Shown: positions 26,606 to 35,893 of the stretch, piece by piece
Numbering within the stretch: position 1 is the stretch's first letter
How the letters are laid out: each line of letters begins with the position of its first letter
Source: Bacteroidota bacterium
GTDB taxonomy: Bacteria > Bacteroidota > Bacteroidia > NS11-12g > UBA955
Direction: 5' to 3'
Length of the DNA stretch: 62,590 nucleotides
Assembly: GCA_025354385.1 (NCBI GenBank)
Contig: JANXMZ010000008.1
Coordinates: forward strand, 1 to 62,590
The notes under the pieces: generated by a model
Database searches by the model: none
What the model saw: only the letters and a program-made list of their open reading frames with translations
What the model was told of the DNA's origin: nothing
Translations under genes and position numbers: made by a program

Positions 26606-27469
26606 CTATCTTCTGCGAGTACCACCTGTTGTGCTGCCGGAAGTTGACCGTCCGCCACCACTATTGCTACCTCCACCTGTTGAAGATGAGCCTGAAGAAC
26701 CCGAAGAGGTGTTCCACCAACCACCAGAGTTTGAGCCCGAAGATGAGCTTGACGTATTTCTATTGGTAGAACCAGAATTATTCCACCAATTGTTACCACT
26801 ATTGTTTGTGGTTGTAGTTTGGGTAGTATTGCTTTGAGATGAAGGGCTGTAACCACCAGTTCTCCTTGAATAATTTACATTACTATTGTTATTTTGGTTA
26901 TATTGATTGTTATAGTAATATGGGTTATAACCGTAGTTATTGCCGTAATAACCGTAACCGTATGGACTATAACTAAACATGTATGGGTTATAAGAATAGC
27001 AAGGATAATAGTTCATCCAACTACCACCCCATCCATAAGAATTAAACGGGTCATTATAGGGCATATTGTAACCGTAATATGGAGAGAATGGACTGTAATA
27101 TCGGTTGCCATAACCAAATGAAGAATAACCGTTCCGAAATCCGAAACTCCACCCTGAATAAGAATTGTAAGTAAGCGATGGTATCAAAACTGGCTGATAG
27201 TTATTATAACAAAACCTATTGCTACTTCCAAAATTACTCAAACGATTAGAATAACTACTGGTATAATTACCTACATTGCTTGACTGATTTTGGTTACTAT
27301 AATTCTGATTATTTGTATTGGTATTTGAGGTCGATTCAACTTTTATTCTGGTATCTGAAGGTGTAAAGTAAACATCATCTGAACGACCTATAGTCGTAGA
27401 TTTTTGCCTCTGCGTAAGACAAGAAGACAAAAAGATTAAAACAAAAGATAAAAATAATATTTGTTTCAT
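26606..27469 (-). CDS. Low-complexity Asn/Tyr/Gly/Ser-rich lipoprotein
   Basis: From ATG 27469 this is a 287-residue protein with lipobox FLSSC (Cys16). An upstream in-frame start at 27517 would bury the signal peptide, so 27469 is chosen. The middle is rich in Tyr, Asn, Gly and Pro (about 75-205), with repeats such as NPYYYNN and YGYN. The C-terminus is a Ser/Gly/Thr tract (about 210-287) ending in RRR. It resembles surface or adhesive low-complexity proteins, but function is unknown. It lies just upstream of the OmpP1 gene on the same strand, with a 24-bp gap. Confidence 0.75.
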   Translation of the reverse strand: MKQILFLSFVLIFLSSCLTQRQKSTTIGRSDDVYFTPSDTRIKVESTSNTNTNNQNYSNQNQSSNVGNYTSSYSNRLSNFGSSNRFCYNNYQPVLIPSLTYNSYSGWSFGFRNGYSSFGYGNRYYSPFSPYYGYNMPYNDPFNSYGWGGSWMNYYPCYSYNPYMFSYSPYGYGYYGNNYGYNPYYYNNQYNQNNNSNVNYSRRTGGYSPSSQSNTTQTTTTNNSGNNWWNNSGSTNRNTSSSSSGSNSGGWWNTSSGSSGSSSTGGGSNSGGGRSTSGSTTGGTRRR

Positions 27470-27506
27470 TTTATTAATTGGTTGAGTGCATTTGGCATTA
27501 AGTAAA

Positions 27507-27514
27507 TACCTTTG
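27507..27514 (+). promoter_or_regulatory. -7 box TACCTTTG of proS
   Basis: Exact match, 39 nt before ATG 27554. The lipoprotein gene starts on the other strand from the same 84-bp gap. Confidence 0.55.
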
Positions 27515-27553
27515 CACTTGTAAAGGTACAAAAAATATTCCAAAAGTAAATAT

Positions 27554-29026
27554 ATGGCATTTGAAAAAGTAAAAAGAAGTGAAAATTATAGTGAGTGGTA
27601 TAATAATTTAGTTAAAGACGCAGATTTGGCAGAGCATGCTGCCGTTAAAGGTTGCATGATAATTAAACCCTATGGTTATGCAATATGGGAAAAAATGCAA
27701 CAACAGTTGGACAAAATGTTCAAAGAAACAGGACACTCCAACGCCTATTTTCCTCTTTTAATTCCGAAATCATTTTTCGAAAAAGAAGAAAAGAATGCAG
27801 AAGGTTTTGCAAAAGAATGCGCAGTTGTTACTCACTACAGACTAAAAGTTGATGAAAACAGAAAAATTATTGTAGACCCTGAAGCAAAATTAGAAGAAGA
27901 ATTAATTATAAGACCAACCAGTGAAGCCATTATTTGGAACACTTATAAAAGTTGGATTCAAAGCTACAGGGATTTACCAATATTGCTTAATCAGTGGGCC
28001 AACGTTATGCGGTGGGAGATGAGAACCCGTTTGTTTTTGCGTACATCAGAATTTCTTTGGCAAGAGGGGCATACCGCTCACGCGAATGCTGAAGAGGCTT
28101 TAGTCGAAACAAAGCAAATGCTCGATATATATGCAGAATTTGCGGAAACATTCTTAGGTGTTCCCGTTATTAAAGGTGTAAAAACACCTAATGAAACTTT
28201 TGCTGGTGCTGTTGAAACCTATTGTATTGAAGGTCTAATGCAAGATGGAAAAGCCCTTCAAATGGGTACCTCACACTTTTTGGGTCAGAATTTTGCAAAA
28301 GCTTTTGATGTCAAATTTCAGTCTAAAGAGGGTAAACTAGAATATGTTTGGGCGACAAGTTGGGGTGTTTCAACAAGGTTAATGGGAGCATTAATAATGG
28401 CGCATAGTGATGATGAAGGCTTGGTATTGCCACCAAACCTAGCACCTCACCAAATAGTAATTGTTCCAATTTACAGAACAGATGAGGAAAGAGAAAATGT
28501 AGAAGCTGCAGCAAAAGATATTAAACAAAAGTTAGAAGTAAATAATATTTCTGTAAAATTTGATAATAGAGATACACATAAACCTGGGTATAAATTTGCG
28601 GAATGGGAATTAAAAGGTGTGCCCTTGAGAATTGGTATTGGACCAAGAGATATTCTAAATGGAACTGTTGAATTGGCGCGCAGAGATACCAAAGAAAAAT
28701 CTGTAACCAGTATCGAAGGAATAGAAAATACCGTAAAATTATTGTTGAGCGAGATTCAAACCACTATTTTCAACCGTGCCAAAATATTTAGAGATAGTAG
28801 CATTCACGAGGTGAATACCTGGGAAGAATTCCAAATAATATTAGAGGAGAAAGCTGGTTTTATATCAGCACATTGGGATGGAAATAGCGAAACAGAGGAT
28901 AAAATAAAACAACTTACAAAAGCAACTATACGTTGTATTCCATTGAATAATCTTTTGGAAGATGGAAAATGCATCTTAACAGGAAATCCTTCAAAACAAA
29001 GAGTGCTGTTTGCTAAGGCTTACTAA
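27554..29026 (+). CDS. proS: Proline--tRNA ligase (type 3, archaeal/eukaryote-like)
   Basis: This 490-residue class II synthetase lacks the bacterial editing insertion, so it is the shorter ProS type 3. Motif 2 reads [20 protein letters not shown], followed by '[10 protein letters not shown]'. Motif 3 is in [20 protein letters not shown], followed by the anticodon-binding domain (about 300-410) and a C-terminal domain ending VLFAKAY. It charges tRNA-Pro. Its 3' end is 4 bp from that of convergent pheS. Confidence 0.97.
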   Translation: MAFEKVKRSENYSEWYNNLVKDADLAEHAAVKGCMIIKPYGYAIWEKMQQQLDKMFKETGHSNAYFPLLIPKSFFEKEEKNAEGFAKECAVVTHYRLKVDENRKIIVDPEAKLEEELIIRPTSEAIIWNTYKSWIQSYRDLPILLNQWANVMRWEMRTRLFLRTSEFLWQEGHTAHANAEEALVETKQMLDIYAEFAETFLGVPVIKGVKTPNETFAGAVETYCIEGLMQDGKALQMGTSHFLGQNFAKAFDVKFQSKEGKLEYVWATSWGVSTRLMGALIMAHSDDEGLVLPPNLAPHQIVIVPIYRTDEERENVEAAAKDIKQKLEVNNISVKFDNRDTHKPGYKFAEWELKGVPLRIGIGPRDILNGTVELARRDTKEKSVTSIEGIENTVKLLLSEIQTTIFNRAKIFRDSSIHEVNTWEEFQIILEEKAGFISAHWDGNSETEDKIKQLTKATIRCIPLNNLLEDGKCILTGNPSKQRVLFAKAY

Positions 29027-29030
29027 AATT

Positions 29031-30047
29031 TTAAATAAATTGTTCTAGAAACCTAGAATCATTCTCAAACATTTGTCTAATATCTTTGATACCATATTTG
29101 AGCATTGTAATTCGATCAATACCCATACCAAATGCGTAACCAGTAAATTTTTCAGGATCAATTTTACAATTAATTAAGACATTTGGGTCTACCATACCAC
29201 ATCCTAAAATTTCCAACCAACCAGTTCCTTTAGTGAGTCGGTAATCTTGTTCTGTTGAGGTTCCTAAGTATATATCCATTTCTGCACTAGGTTCCGTAAA
29301 TGGGAAGTATGAAGGGCGAAATCTTATCTCCCGCTCTCCAAAGAATTGCGAGACAAAATAATAAAGGGTTTGTTTTAAGTCTGAGAAGCTAACAGCCTCA
29401 TCAATATACAAACCTTCTATTTGGTGAAAGAAACAATTAGAACGGGCTGAAACAGCTTCATTTCTAAATACCCTACCAGGCATTAAGGATCTAATAGGCG
29501 GTATGCTATTTTCCATTAATCTTACTTGAACACTACTAGTATGTGTTCGAAGGGCATATTTTTCTGAACTATCACTATCAATAAAAAAAGTATCTTGCAT
29601 ATCTCTTGCAGGATGATTTTCTGGAAAATTAAGGGCCGAAAAATTATGCCAATCATCTTCTATTTCAGGACCTTTTGCTACATTAAAACCTATAGATTCA
29701 AAAATTTTGATAATTTCATTTTTTACATTGGTAATAGGATGAGAACTTCCTAATTCAAATGCTGAAACTGGGAGTGATAGATCTGTAACTGGATGAGAAC
29801 TTTTCTTAAATGATGAAAACTTTTCTTTTGCTTCATTAAACTTGGTTTCTATTTCAATTCTTACAGAATTTAATTGTTGCCCAATGTATTTTTTTTCCGC
29901 GCCAGTAATTAATTTAAAAGAATCAAATAATTCTGTTAATTCACCTTTTTTGGAAAGAAATTTTAAGCGGTAGTTTTCTAATGTTTCCGAATTTGAAATA
30001 TCAAATGCTTTCATTTTTTCTTTCAAATGATTTATCCTTTCAATCAT
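29031..30047 (-). CDS. pheS: Phenylalanine--tRNA ligase, alpha subunit
   Basis: This 338-residue alpha subunit has an N-terminal coiled coil (about 1-85) and a class II core. Motif 2 includes FRPSYFPFTEPSAEMD, followed by 'GCGMVDPNVLINC'; motif 3 is GYAFGMGIDRITMLKYGI. pheT is not adjacent, and the gene appears to be monocistronic. The TACTTTTG box ends 4 nt before ATG 30047. Upstream is the 412-bp AT-rich gap. Confidence 0.97.
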   Translation of the reverse strand: MIERINHLKEKMKAFDISNSETLENYRLKFLSKKGELTELFDSFKLITGAEKKYIGQQLNSVRIEIETKFNEAKEKFSSFKKSSHPVTDLSLPVSAFELGSSHPITNVKNEIIKIFESIGFNVAKGPEIEDDWHNFSALNFPENHPARDMQDTFFIDSDSSEKYALRTHTSSVQVRLMENSIPPIRSLMPGRVFRNEAVSARSNCFFHQIEGLYIDEAVSFSDLKQTLYYFVSQFFGEREIRFRPSYFPFTEPSAEMDIYLGTSTEQDYRLTKGTGWLEILGCGMVDPNVLINCKIDPEKFTGYAFGMGIDRITMLKYGIKDIRQMFENDSRFLEQFI

Positions 30048-30459
30048 GGTACAAAAGTATTTTAAATTTCAGTAATTCAATCATCTGGTTTTCGGCTCCC
30101 ATAATTGTATTATAACTTATTAAATAAATATATAGTATTAATACAAGGTTGTTGATATCGTGATAAGTCGATAGAAATAACTTAAAAATGTATTTAAAAA
30201 TAATTTACTATCATGTTGTTTACTAATAAATGATTTATTGAAACCTTTGTACTACTAAGTTTAGGATAGTATATTAACATGTACACATTTATGTTAACTC
30301 TAATTTAGTTTAATATTGAGAATGATTATAATGTTGATATTAGTATAATTTTATCCATAAATTTAATAAGTTATTAGACCTATTTATACTTATTTTTAGA
30401 ATAGGTTATTTATCATAAATTTACATTCATGTGTGTTGTTAACTTTGTTAATTTCTTTA
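30048..30459. other. 412-bp non-coding gap, about 80% A+T
   Basis: By my count 30061-30420 has 72 G or C in 360 bases (20%). There is no open frame of interest. One TTATCCATA (30351-30359) differs by one base from a DnaA box; there is no cluster. The left end holds the pheS promoter. I see no other gene. Confidence 0.7.
30052..30059 (-). promoter_or_regulatory. -7 box TACTTTTG, near-leaderless pheS
   Basis: Exact match on the minus strand ending 4 nt before ATG 30047. A TTG is 18 nt upstream of the box. Confidence 0.7.
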
Positions 30460-31818
30460 TTAAAAAAATAGCTGTAAAACCTCGTCCCAATTAGGTTTTA
30501 ACAATATTTCTCTTTTTATTATAGGGGTATTAATTCTTTTTAATTTTAAATAATCAAAGGAAAGATTTCTATAGAAATTCGTGTTATAAATTTGAACTTG
30601 GTATTTACCTGGATTTAGATAGAAAATACAATCATTTTGGATATTTATGTTTTTAACTATAAAAAGTTTTTCTTCCTTATAAATATAAATAATTAAGTCT
30701 TTATATTTTTCATTTTTACTAATTTTTAGTGAACTCATTTTATTTGATTCGGCATAGGAATCTATTTTTATTTTTAAATAAAATGAGTCATTTAATACTT
30801 TTACTTGAAGTAAGACTGAATCTATTTTTAACTTGGAAGTAATGTAAAAGTAATTTTGATCTTCTTTGTAGTTACTTACGTTCAACAAACTAAGATTTCT
30901 TATTCCACATTTATCTATTATCAAATTATAATCTTTATCAGTCTTAATTGTTTTTATCACTGAGTGTAATTTTAATTCTAATTCACCTTTTAGATTAAGT
31001 TTTGGGAGCGTATCACTATTTAAGTTATAAAAGAGTGCTGAGTCCTTATCAATATATATTACATTTTTAAGGCCGTATGTTAATTCATCGTCTATTGGTT
31101 TAAAAATTTTTGTGTAGGTGCTGTAATTTTTAGTACGTTTATTTTTACTATCTGACCAATTATTTAAAGATATATTTTTAGTTGAATTGATTTCTATTGT
31201 ATCATAGTAGATGGGGGCATACTGATCGGGAATATTATCATTATTAATATCGGTAAATATCCATGTTTTAAAAAGGTTGCTCCCCAAGCCTTTTAATACA
31301 ACGCTGGAATTATTCAAAGGGTAGATATAATCAAATAACAAATCTTTAAGTGAATCTTTGCTTAAGTTCGTTAATCCAATTTTAATTGATTTTAGACTAG
31401 AAAAATTATCAATGTTATAAACCGCAAAGTTGGTATCTATATTTTCACCAGTTGAAAAAATATAGGATAATGAGTATAGATTCTCCTCATTAACATCTTT
31501 AATTCCCTTGTCAATATTTAACAAATAAGTGGTATTTTCTTTAAGTAAACTGTCGAATCCTATATTTAAAAATTTTCCGTTTAATGTAATATCTAATGGA
31601 GAGTTCTTGGGTTGAACTGTTATATTAACAGATGGATTGTTTAGCGCTATGTATTCGCTAAATTGAAGCCTAATAGAATGGTCTTTAAAGTTTGTTAATT
31701 GTAAATTAGATTTTATTAATTGTGGTATTTTATCATCCTTCTTTCCTCCATTGGGTGTTACCATATTGGCGCATGAGTAAAAGAAGGAAATACCAAGGAA
31801 GTAAAGGATTTTTTTCAT
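30460..31818 (-). CDS. Ig-like domain lipoprotein of Bacteroidota type
   Basis: This 452-residue protein starts with a signal and a Cys near residue 17 (FFYSCANMVTPNGGKKDD). An SbsA-type Ig-like domain follows (about 35-130) with 'LQFSEYIALNNPSVNITVQP' and 'LNIDKGIKDVNEENLYSLSYIFSTG'. This is a widespread Bacteroidota outer-membrane-associated family of unknown function. The remaining beta-rich region is poorly conserved. Its ATG overlaps the mnmG stop by 4 bp, so it is the last gene of the six-gene operon. Confidence 0.85.
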   Translation of the reverse strand: MKKILYFLGISFFYSCANMVTPNGGKKDDKIPQLIKSNLQLTNFKDHSIRLQFSEYIALNNPSVNITVQPKNSPLDITLNGKFLNIGFDSLLKENTTYLLNIDKGIKDVNEENLYSLSYIFSTGENIDTNFAVYNIDNFSSLKSIKIGLTNLSKDSLKDLLFDYIYPLNNSSVVLKGLGSNLFKTWIFTDINNDNIPDQYAPIYYDTIEINSTKNISLNNWSDSKNKRTKNYSTYTKIFKPIDDELTYGLKNVIYIDKDSALFYNLNSDTLPKLNLKGELELKLHSVIKTIKTDKDYNLIIDKCGIRNLSLLNVSNYKEDQNYFYITSKLKIDSVLLQVKVLNDSFYLKIKIDSYAESNKMSSLKISKNEKYKDLIIYIYKEEKLFIVKNINIQNDCIFYLNPGKYQVQIYNTNFYRNLSFDYLKLKRINTPIIKREILLKPNWDEVLQLFF

Positions 31819-33671
31819 CTGCCTAAGTGTACAAGTAAAATTGAAATATCTGCTGGAGAAACACCGCTTATTCGCGATGCTTGGCCAATACTTTCTGGTT
31901 TTTGTTTGCTTAATTTTTCGCGACTCTCCTTTGAAAGAGATGTAATGGAGTGATAGTTAAAGTTAGAATCAATTTTCATTCTGTCTAATCTTATCAATTT
32001 TTCTGCCAATAATTTTTCCTTAGCAATATAACCTTCATATTTAATTAGAATTTCTACTTCTTCTAAAATTTCTTTTTCATAATTATTCAATTCTGGAATA
32101 ACCAACGTCAAATCATTGATATTAATTTGTGGTCTGTTAAGAATCTTATCACTCTTAATTTTTTGAGGTATAGTGCTTGTACCGTGTTTTGCGAGGGTTG
32201 TGTTTATTAAATTTGGCTCAATAGAATAACTTTCAAGAAAAGCTTTTAGAGCAGAAACTTTTTTCTCCTTTTGTTCTAGCTCTTTAACCCTGTCAATACT
32301 CGCAAGTCCTATACTATAACCGAGTCTTGTTAATCTGCTATCTGCATTATCTTGTCTCAGAAGTATTCTAAATTCGGCTCTTGAGGTAAACATGCGATAT
32401 GGCTCATCTGTACCCTTATTAATCAAATCGTCTATTAAAACTCCTATATAGGCCTCCGAGCGTGAGAGTATAAAGGCATCTTTCTCATTAATTTTAAGAT
32501 GTGCGTTAATACCTGCCATTAATCCCTGGCAGGCGGCTTCTTCATATCCAGTTGTTCCATTTATTTGGCCTGCAAAATAAAGGTGCTCTATTAATTTTGT
32601 TTCAAGACTTTGTTTAAGTTGGGTTGGTGGGAAGTAGTCATACTCAATTGCATACCCTGGTCGAAATATTTTAGCATTTTCAAAACCTTTAATTTGTCTA
32701 ATTGCCTTAAACTGAATATCTTCTGGTAAGGATGTCGAAAAACCATTGATGTACATTTCAATTGTATTCCAACCTTCTGGTTCTACAAAAATTTGATGTC
32801 TATCTCTTTCTGCAAAGCGATTAATTTTATCTTCAATAGATGGGCAATATCTTGGCCCAAGCCCTTTTATACTTCCATTGAACATCGGTGACCTATCAAA
32901 TCCCTCTCTTAAAATATCATGGACAATTTCATTCGTATAGGTAATATAGCAAGGTAGCTGCTTGTCTAGTGGTTTTGTTTGAGATGAAAATGAAAATTTG
33001 TTGCCATCTGTGTCGCCATCTTGTCTCTCCATTTTCTTATAATCAAGGCTTCTTCCATCTACCCTTGGGGGAGTTCCAGTTTTCATTCTTCCAGATTCAA
33101 AACCTACAAGCTTTAGACACTCCGTAATCCCTGTACTATTTTTTTCAGCCATTCTTCCTCCTCCAAAGTTTTTATTTCCGATATGTATAAGGCCATTTAG
33201 AAAAGTACCACTCGTTAATATTACGGCTTTAGCTGTTATTTGATACCCAAGCCCAGTTGTAACACCTGTTGCATGCCCATTATTAAAATTAACTGAAATA
33301 ACATTGTCTTGTAAAAAGTCAATGTTAATATTTTGCTCGAGCGTTAGCCTCCATTCTTCAGAAAATCTCATTCTATCAGATTGTGCCCTTGGACTCCACA
33401 TCGCAGCTCCTTTTGATCTATTTAGCATTCGAAATTGCAACATGGTCTTATCTGTTATGATTCCAGACATTCCACCAAGTGCATCAATTTCTCTTATTAT
33501 CTGCCCTTTGGCAACCCCCCCCATGGCAGGATTGCAGCTCATTTTAGCTATGGTTTCCATATTCATTGTGATTAATAGAACCCTTGAGCCCATCTTTGCA
33601 GCTGTATAACTTGCTTCACAGCCGGCATGCCCAGCACCAACTACTATAATATCATATTTATCTAAGTACAT
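31815..33671 (-). CDS. mnmG: tRNA uridine-5-carboxymethylaminomethyl modification enzyme MnmG (GidA)
   Basis: This 618-residue FAD protein installs the cmnm5U34 group with MnmE. The FAD loop VVGAGHAGCEAS is at residues ~10-21. CNPAMGGVAKGQIIREIDALGG and FAGQINGTTGYEEAACQG are the family hallmarks, and the C-terminal helical tRNA-binding domain is present. In many bacteria gidA is close to oriC and to parS sites. A parS-like near-palindrome lies in the 22-bp gap just upstream (33677-33692). Confidence 0.97.
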   Translation of the reverse strand: MYLDKYDIIVVGAGHAGCEASYTAAKMGSRVLLITMNMETIAKMSCNPAMGGVAKGQIIREIDALGGMSGIITDKTMLQFRMLNRSKGAAMWSPRAQSDRMRFSEEWRLTLEQNINIDFLQDNVISVNFNNGHATGVTTGLGYQITAKAVILTSGTFLNGLIHIGNKNFGGGRMAEKNSTGITECLKLVGFESGRMKTGTPPRVDGRSLDYKKMERQDGDTDGNKFSFSSQTKPLDKQLPCYITYTNEIVHDILREGFDRSPMFNGSIKGLGPRYCPSIEDKINRFAERDRHQIFVEPEGWNTIEMYINGFSTSLPEDIQFKAIRQIKGFENAKIFRPGYAIEYDYFPPTQLKQSLETKLIEHLYFAGQINGTTGYEEAACQGLMAGINAHLKINEKDAFILSRSEAYIGVLIDDLINKGTDEPYRMFTSRAEFRILLRQDNADSRLTRLGYSIGLASIDRVKELEQKEKKVSALKAFLESYSIEPNLINTTLAKHGTSTIPQKIKSDKILNRPQININDLTLVIPELNNYEKEILEEVEILIKYEGYIAKEKLLAEKLIRLDRMKIDSNFNYHSITSLSKESREKLSKQKPESIGQASRISGVSPADISILLVHLGR

Positions 33672-33676
33672 ATTTT

Positions 33677-33692
33677 TGTTCCACGGGGAACA
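33677..33692 (+). promoter_or_regulatory. parS-like near-palindrome, copy 1
   Basis: TGTTCCACGGGGAACA is palindromic except for the central ACGG in place of ACGT. It fills most of the gap between ybeY and mnmG. It resembles parS variants of the form TGTTCCACGTGGAACA, recognised by ParB. Confidence 0.5.
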
Positions 33693-33693
33693 T

Positions 33694-34137
33694 CTATTTA
33701 TCTTTATTATAAAGGTTGATATATTTTTCTTCCATACTTCTCATTTTTTGTATCTCATTTTTTGTTTTATCCTTATATCCACACAAATGCAAAGTGCCAT
33801 GGCAAATTACACGAATTAACTCGTCTGATTTTTTTACGCGGTATGCTTTAGCATTTTCATTGGTTCTGTCAACACTTATATATATATCCCCAGTTATTAT
33901 ATTCTGTTCTCTGTAGTCAAAAGTTATGATGTCTGTATAATAATCATGATTAAGACTTTGTTTGTTTATCTCGAGTAATTGAGAGTCATTAATTAGGTTT
34001 ATTTCAAGGCTATTTAATATACGTTTATGGTCGGATAGAATTTTCCGAATTAGTTTTTCAATTGTTTTAATGCGACCTCTAAGGTTACGCTTATCTCCGT
34101 AGAAAAAAATCTTATTTAAGCACGGTAACTGTTCCAT
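33694..34137 (-). CDS. ybeY: Endoribonuclease YbeY
   Basis: From ATG 34137 this is a 147-residue metal-dependent RNase involved in 16S rRNA maturation. The metal site HGTLHLCGYKDKT ends the domain (canonical HGxLHLxGYDH, here GYKDKT as in other Bacteroidota). 'LNHDYYTDIITFDY' is the conserved N-terminal block. An earlier ATG (34167) would add 10 residues and overlap the upstream gene by 56 bp; 34137 still overlaps by 26 bp, which implies coupling. It precedes the parS-like site and mnmG. Confidence 0.93.
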   Translation of the reverse strand: MEQLPCLNKIFFYGDKRNLRGRIKTIEKLIRKILSDHKRILNSLEINLINDSQLLEINKQSLNHDYYTDIITFDYREQNIITGDIYISVDRTNENAKAYRVKKSDELIRVICHGTLHLCGYKDKTKNEIQKMRSMEEKYINLYNKDK

Positions 34138-35893
34138 CAAATACCATTTGTTTTCCATTAATTCCAATAATTATAGCCTTGTAGGCGTATATGTCCTCTT
34201 CAACAAATTCCGAATTATTTATTTTACCATCCCAGCCTTTTCTAATGTCCTTTGTTTCATATAAAAGTTGCCCCCATCTGTTAAATATCTGAAATGTGCT
34301 TTTTTCATAATCAATAAATATGCCTTGGGGAAAAAATGTAGTATTGAATCCATTTATTTGGATTGCATTCGGAAAGTACACGATTGGGTCAGCTGTAGCG
34401 CATTCAATATTAGAGTAGCTAGTATCTTGTCTCCTGTAGAATTGATTAATTGGGTTCTCAATGGCCCTTATGCAGTAGCACAGTTGCTGCATGTTTATAT
34501 TAAAATTACTATTATCTGTAGTAGTAATTGCATTGACAGGTAAAGTTGAAACAATGTTCCACGGGGAACTTTTATTTGAAGTTGGGTTGTTTATTAATAA
34601 TAGCTCTTGAAGTTGGGTGTTTTTCTTGAATAAGAAGTAATTGTTCCAGTCTAGTGTTTGATTGCCGGGTGCAATCATGTTTAATTTTAGTAATATTGTC
34701 TTGCAAATTTGAGAGGTGTCGAATATTAAGTTACATTTTCCCTCAGTAATAAAATAGTATCTATAGTTCCTAGTATGGACTTTGACTTGATTGTCAATTA
34801 AGTCCAATACGCCTCCTGAAAAATTAACGCTTTGCCAGAGGCTAAAAGGTGCATTATCCTCAGATTTGTATATATTGATTTTGTTTAGTGATGTTGCAAT
34901 CTCTGTAACAAGGGTTAATTCAACACTTTCATTTTGAATGGATATTTTTGCGATGTAAGATTTTTTGGTAGGAATAATGGAATTTGTATTTAAGCAGGTT
35001 GCATTAGAGCTTGAAGTTGTGCTAAATCCAAGCTTTTTTGCTCTTACATAAAAACAATATTTATCTCCAAAAGTTGAAAAATTATAAGTAAACTTGGGTG
35101 TAATATTTCCATTTATAGTAACTATTGGAGTGTAAGGTGTATTGTTTAAACTCATATAGACAGTGTAACTTTCGATATTATTTGCACCCCAACCAATATA
35201 TGGAGTCCAACTTAAATCAATAGTTTTTGCACATTCGTCATATTTACTGCTTAAGAGTATGGTTGAATGAGAGGGGCTAATCAGTGAAATATTGCCACAG
35301 CTATCATAAGCAGCTATGCTATAATTATAGTGATTTTTAGTCGGATCCCTTAATGGATCATTATCTACTACGCTTGTAGCAACTGTATTATTTATGGTGA
35401 CAAATGTATTGGTAAATTGATATACTACATATCCCTTAACATCAATGCTTGGATTTTTTTCCCATCCTATATTGGTTTTTTGACTATTTAAATCTACTGA
35501 TAATGAGTCAATTTCACTATTTAACGGTGCTGTATTATCAATGCTAATTGTGTCACTATAAATACTGTCTAATCCATTACAAGATTTTGAATAAACAATG
35601 TAAAAATCCCAGTTTTTTAAATTAGGTATCTTAAACTGAATAGTATTGAGTGAGAAATTGGAATAGGATTTTATGTGTTTATATAAACTCATGGCATCTT
35701 CGCGTCCGTATAGCCTAAAATTTGTAAACGTATTACAATTGTCGGTAGGAGTAAACCATAATAAAGTTATTGTGGAATCTGCATTGTTTAGACAGGCTCT
35801 GCGCATTTTGGGTCTGCCTTCAACTCCAAATAGAGAAAGCTGTGTATAGAATATTATTCCGAACAGTACAATATGTTTAATTTTATTGAGCAC
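34112..35893 (-). CDS. Secreted protein with T9SS type B (gliding-motility-type) sorting domain
   Basis: This 593-residue protein has a signal peptide (MLNKIKHIVLFGIIFYTQLSLFG) and about three to four fibronectin-like sandwich regions (about 25-330). The C-terminal type B domain (about 500-593) contains FQIFNRWGQLLYETKDIRKG and WDGKINNSEFVEEDIYAYK. It should be exported by the type IX system and possibly polymerised on the surface. It overlaps the downstream ybeY and the upstream M16 gene (11 bp). The second parS-like motif is inside its coding sequence (34555-34570). Confidence 0.9.
   Translation of the reverse strand: MLNKIKHIVLFGIIFYTQLSLFGVEGRPKMRRACLNNADSTITLLWFTPTDNCNTFTNFRLYGREDAMSLYKHIKSYSNFSLNTIQFKIPNLKNWDFYIVYSKSCNGLDSIYSDTISIDNTAPLNSEIDSLSVDLNSQKTNIGWEKNPSIDVKGYVVYQFTNTFVTINNTVATSVVDNDPLRDPTKNHYNYSIAAYDSCGNISLISPSHSTILLSSKYDECAKTIDLSWTPYIGWGANNIESYTVYMSLNNTPYTPIVTINGNITPKFTYNFSTFGDKYCFYVRAKKLGFSTTSSSNATCLNTNSIIPTKKSYIAKISIQNESVELTLVTEIATSLNKINIYKSEDNAPFSLWQSVNFSGGVLDLIDNQVKVHTRNYRYYFITEGKCNLIFDTSQICKTILLKLNMIAPGNQTLDWNNYFLFKKNTQLQELLLINNPTSNKSSPWNIVSTLPVNAITTTDNSNFNINMQQLCYCIRAIENPINQFYRRQDTSYSNIECATADPIVYFPNAIQINGFNTTFFPQGIFIDYEKSTFQIFNRWGQLLYETKDIRKGWDGKINNSEFVEEDIYAYKAIIIGINGKQMVFDGTVTVLK
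34555..34570 (+). promoter_or_regulatory. parS-like near-palindrome, copy 2
   Basis: TGTTCCACGGGGAACT shares 15 of 16 bases with copy 1 (33677-33692), including the same asymmetric ACGG. It lies within the T9SS type-B gene coding sequence, where it is not required by any obvious protein motif. Confidence 0.45.

Noticed and set aside
30351..30359. Near-DnaA box TTATCCATA as evidence for oriC
   Set aside because: It is a single one-mismatch site in 80% AT DNA; it is expected by chance and there is no cluster.
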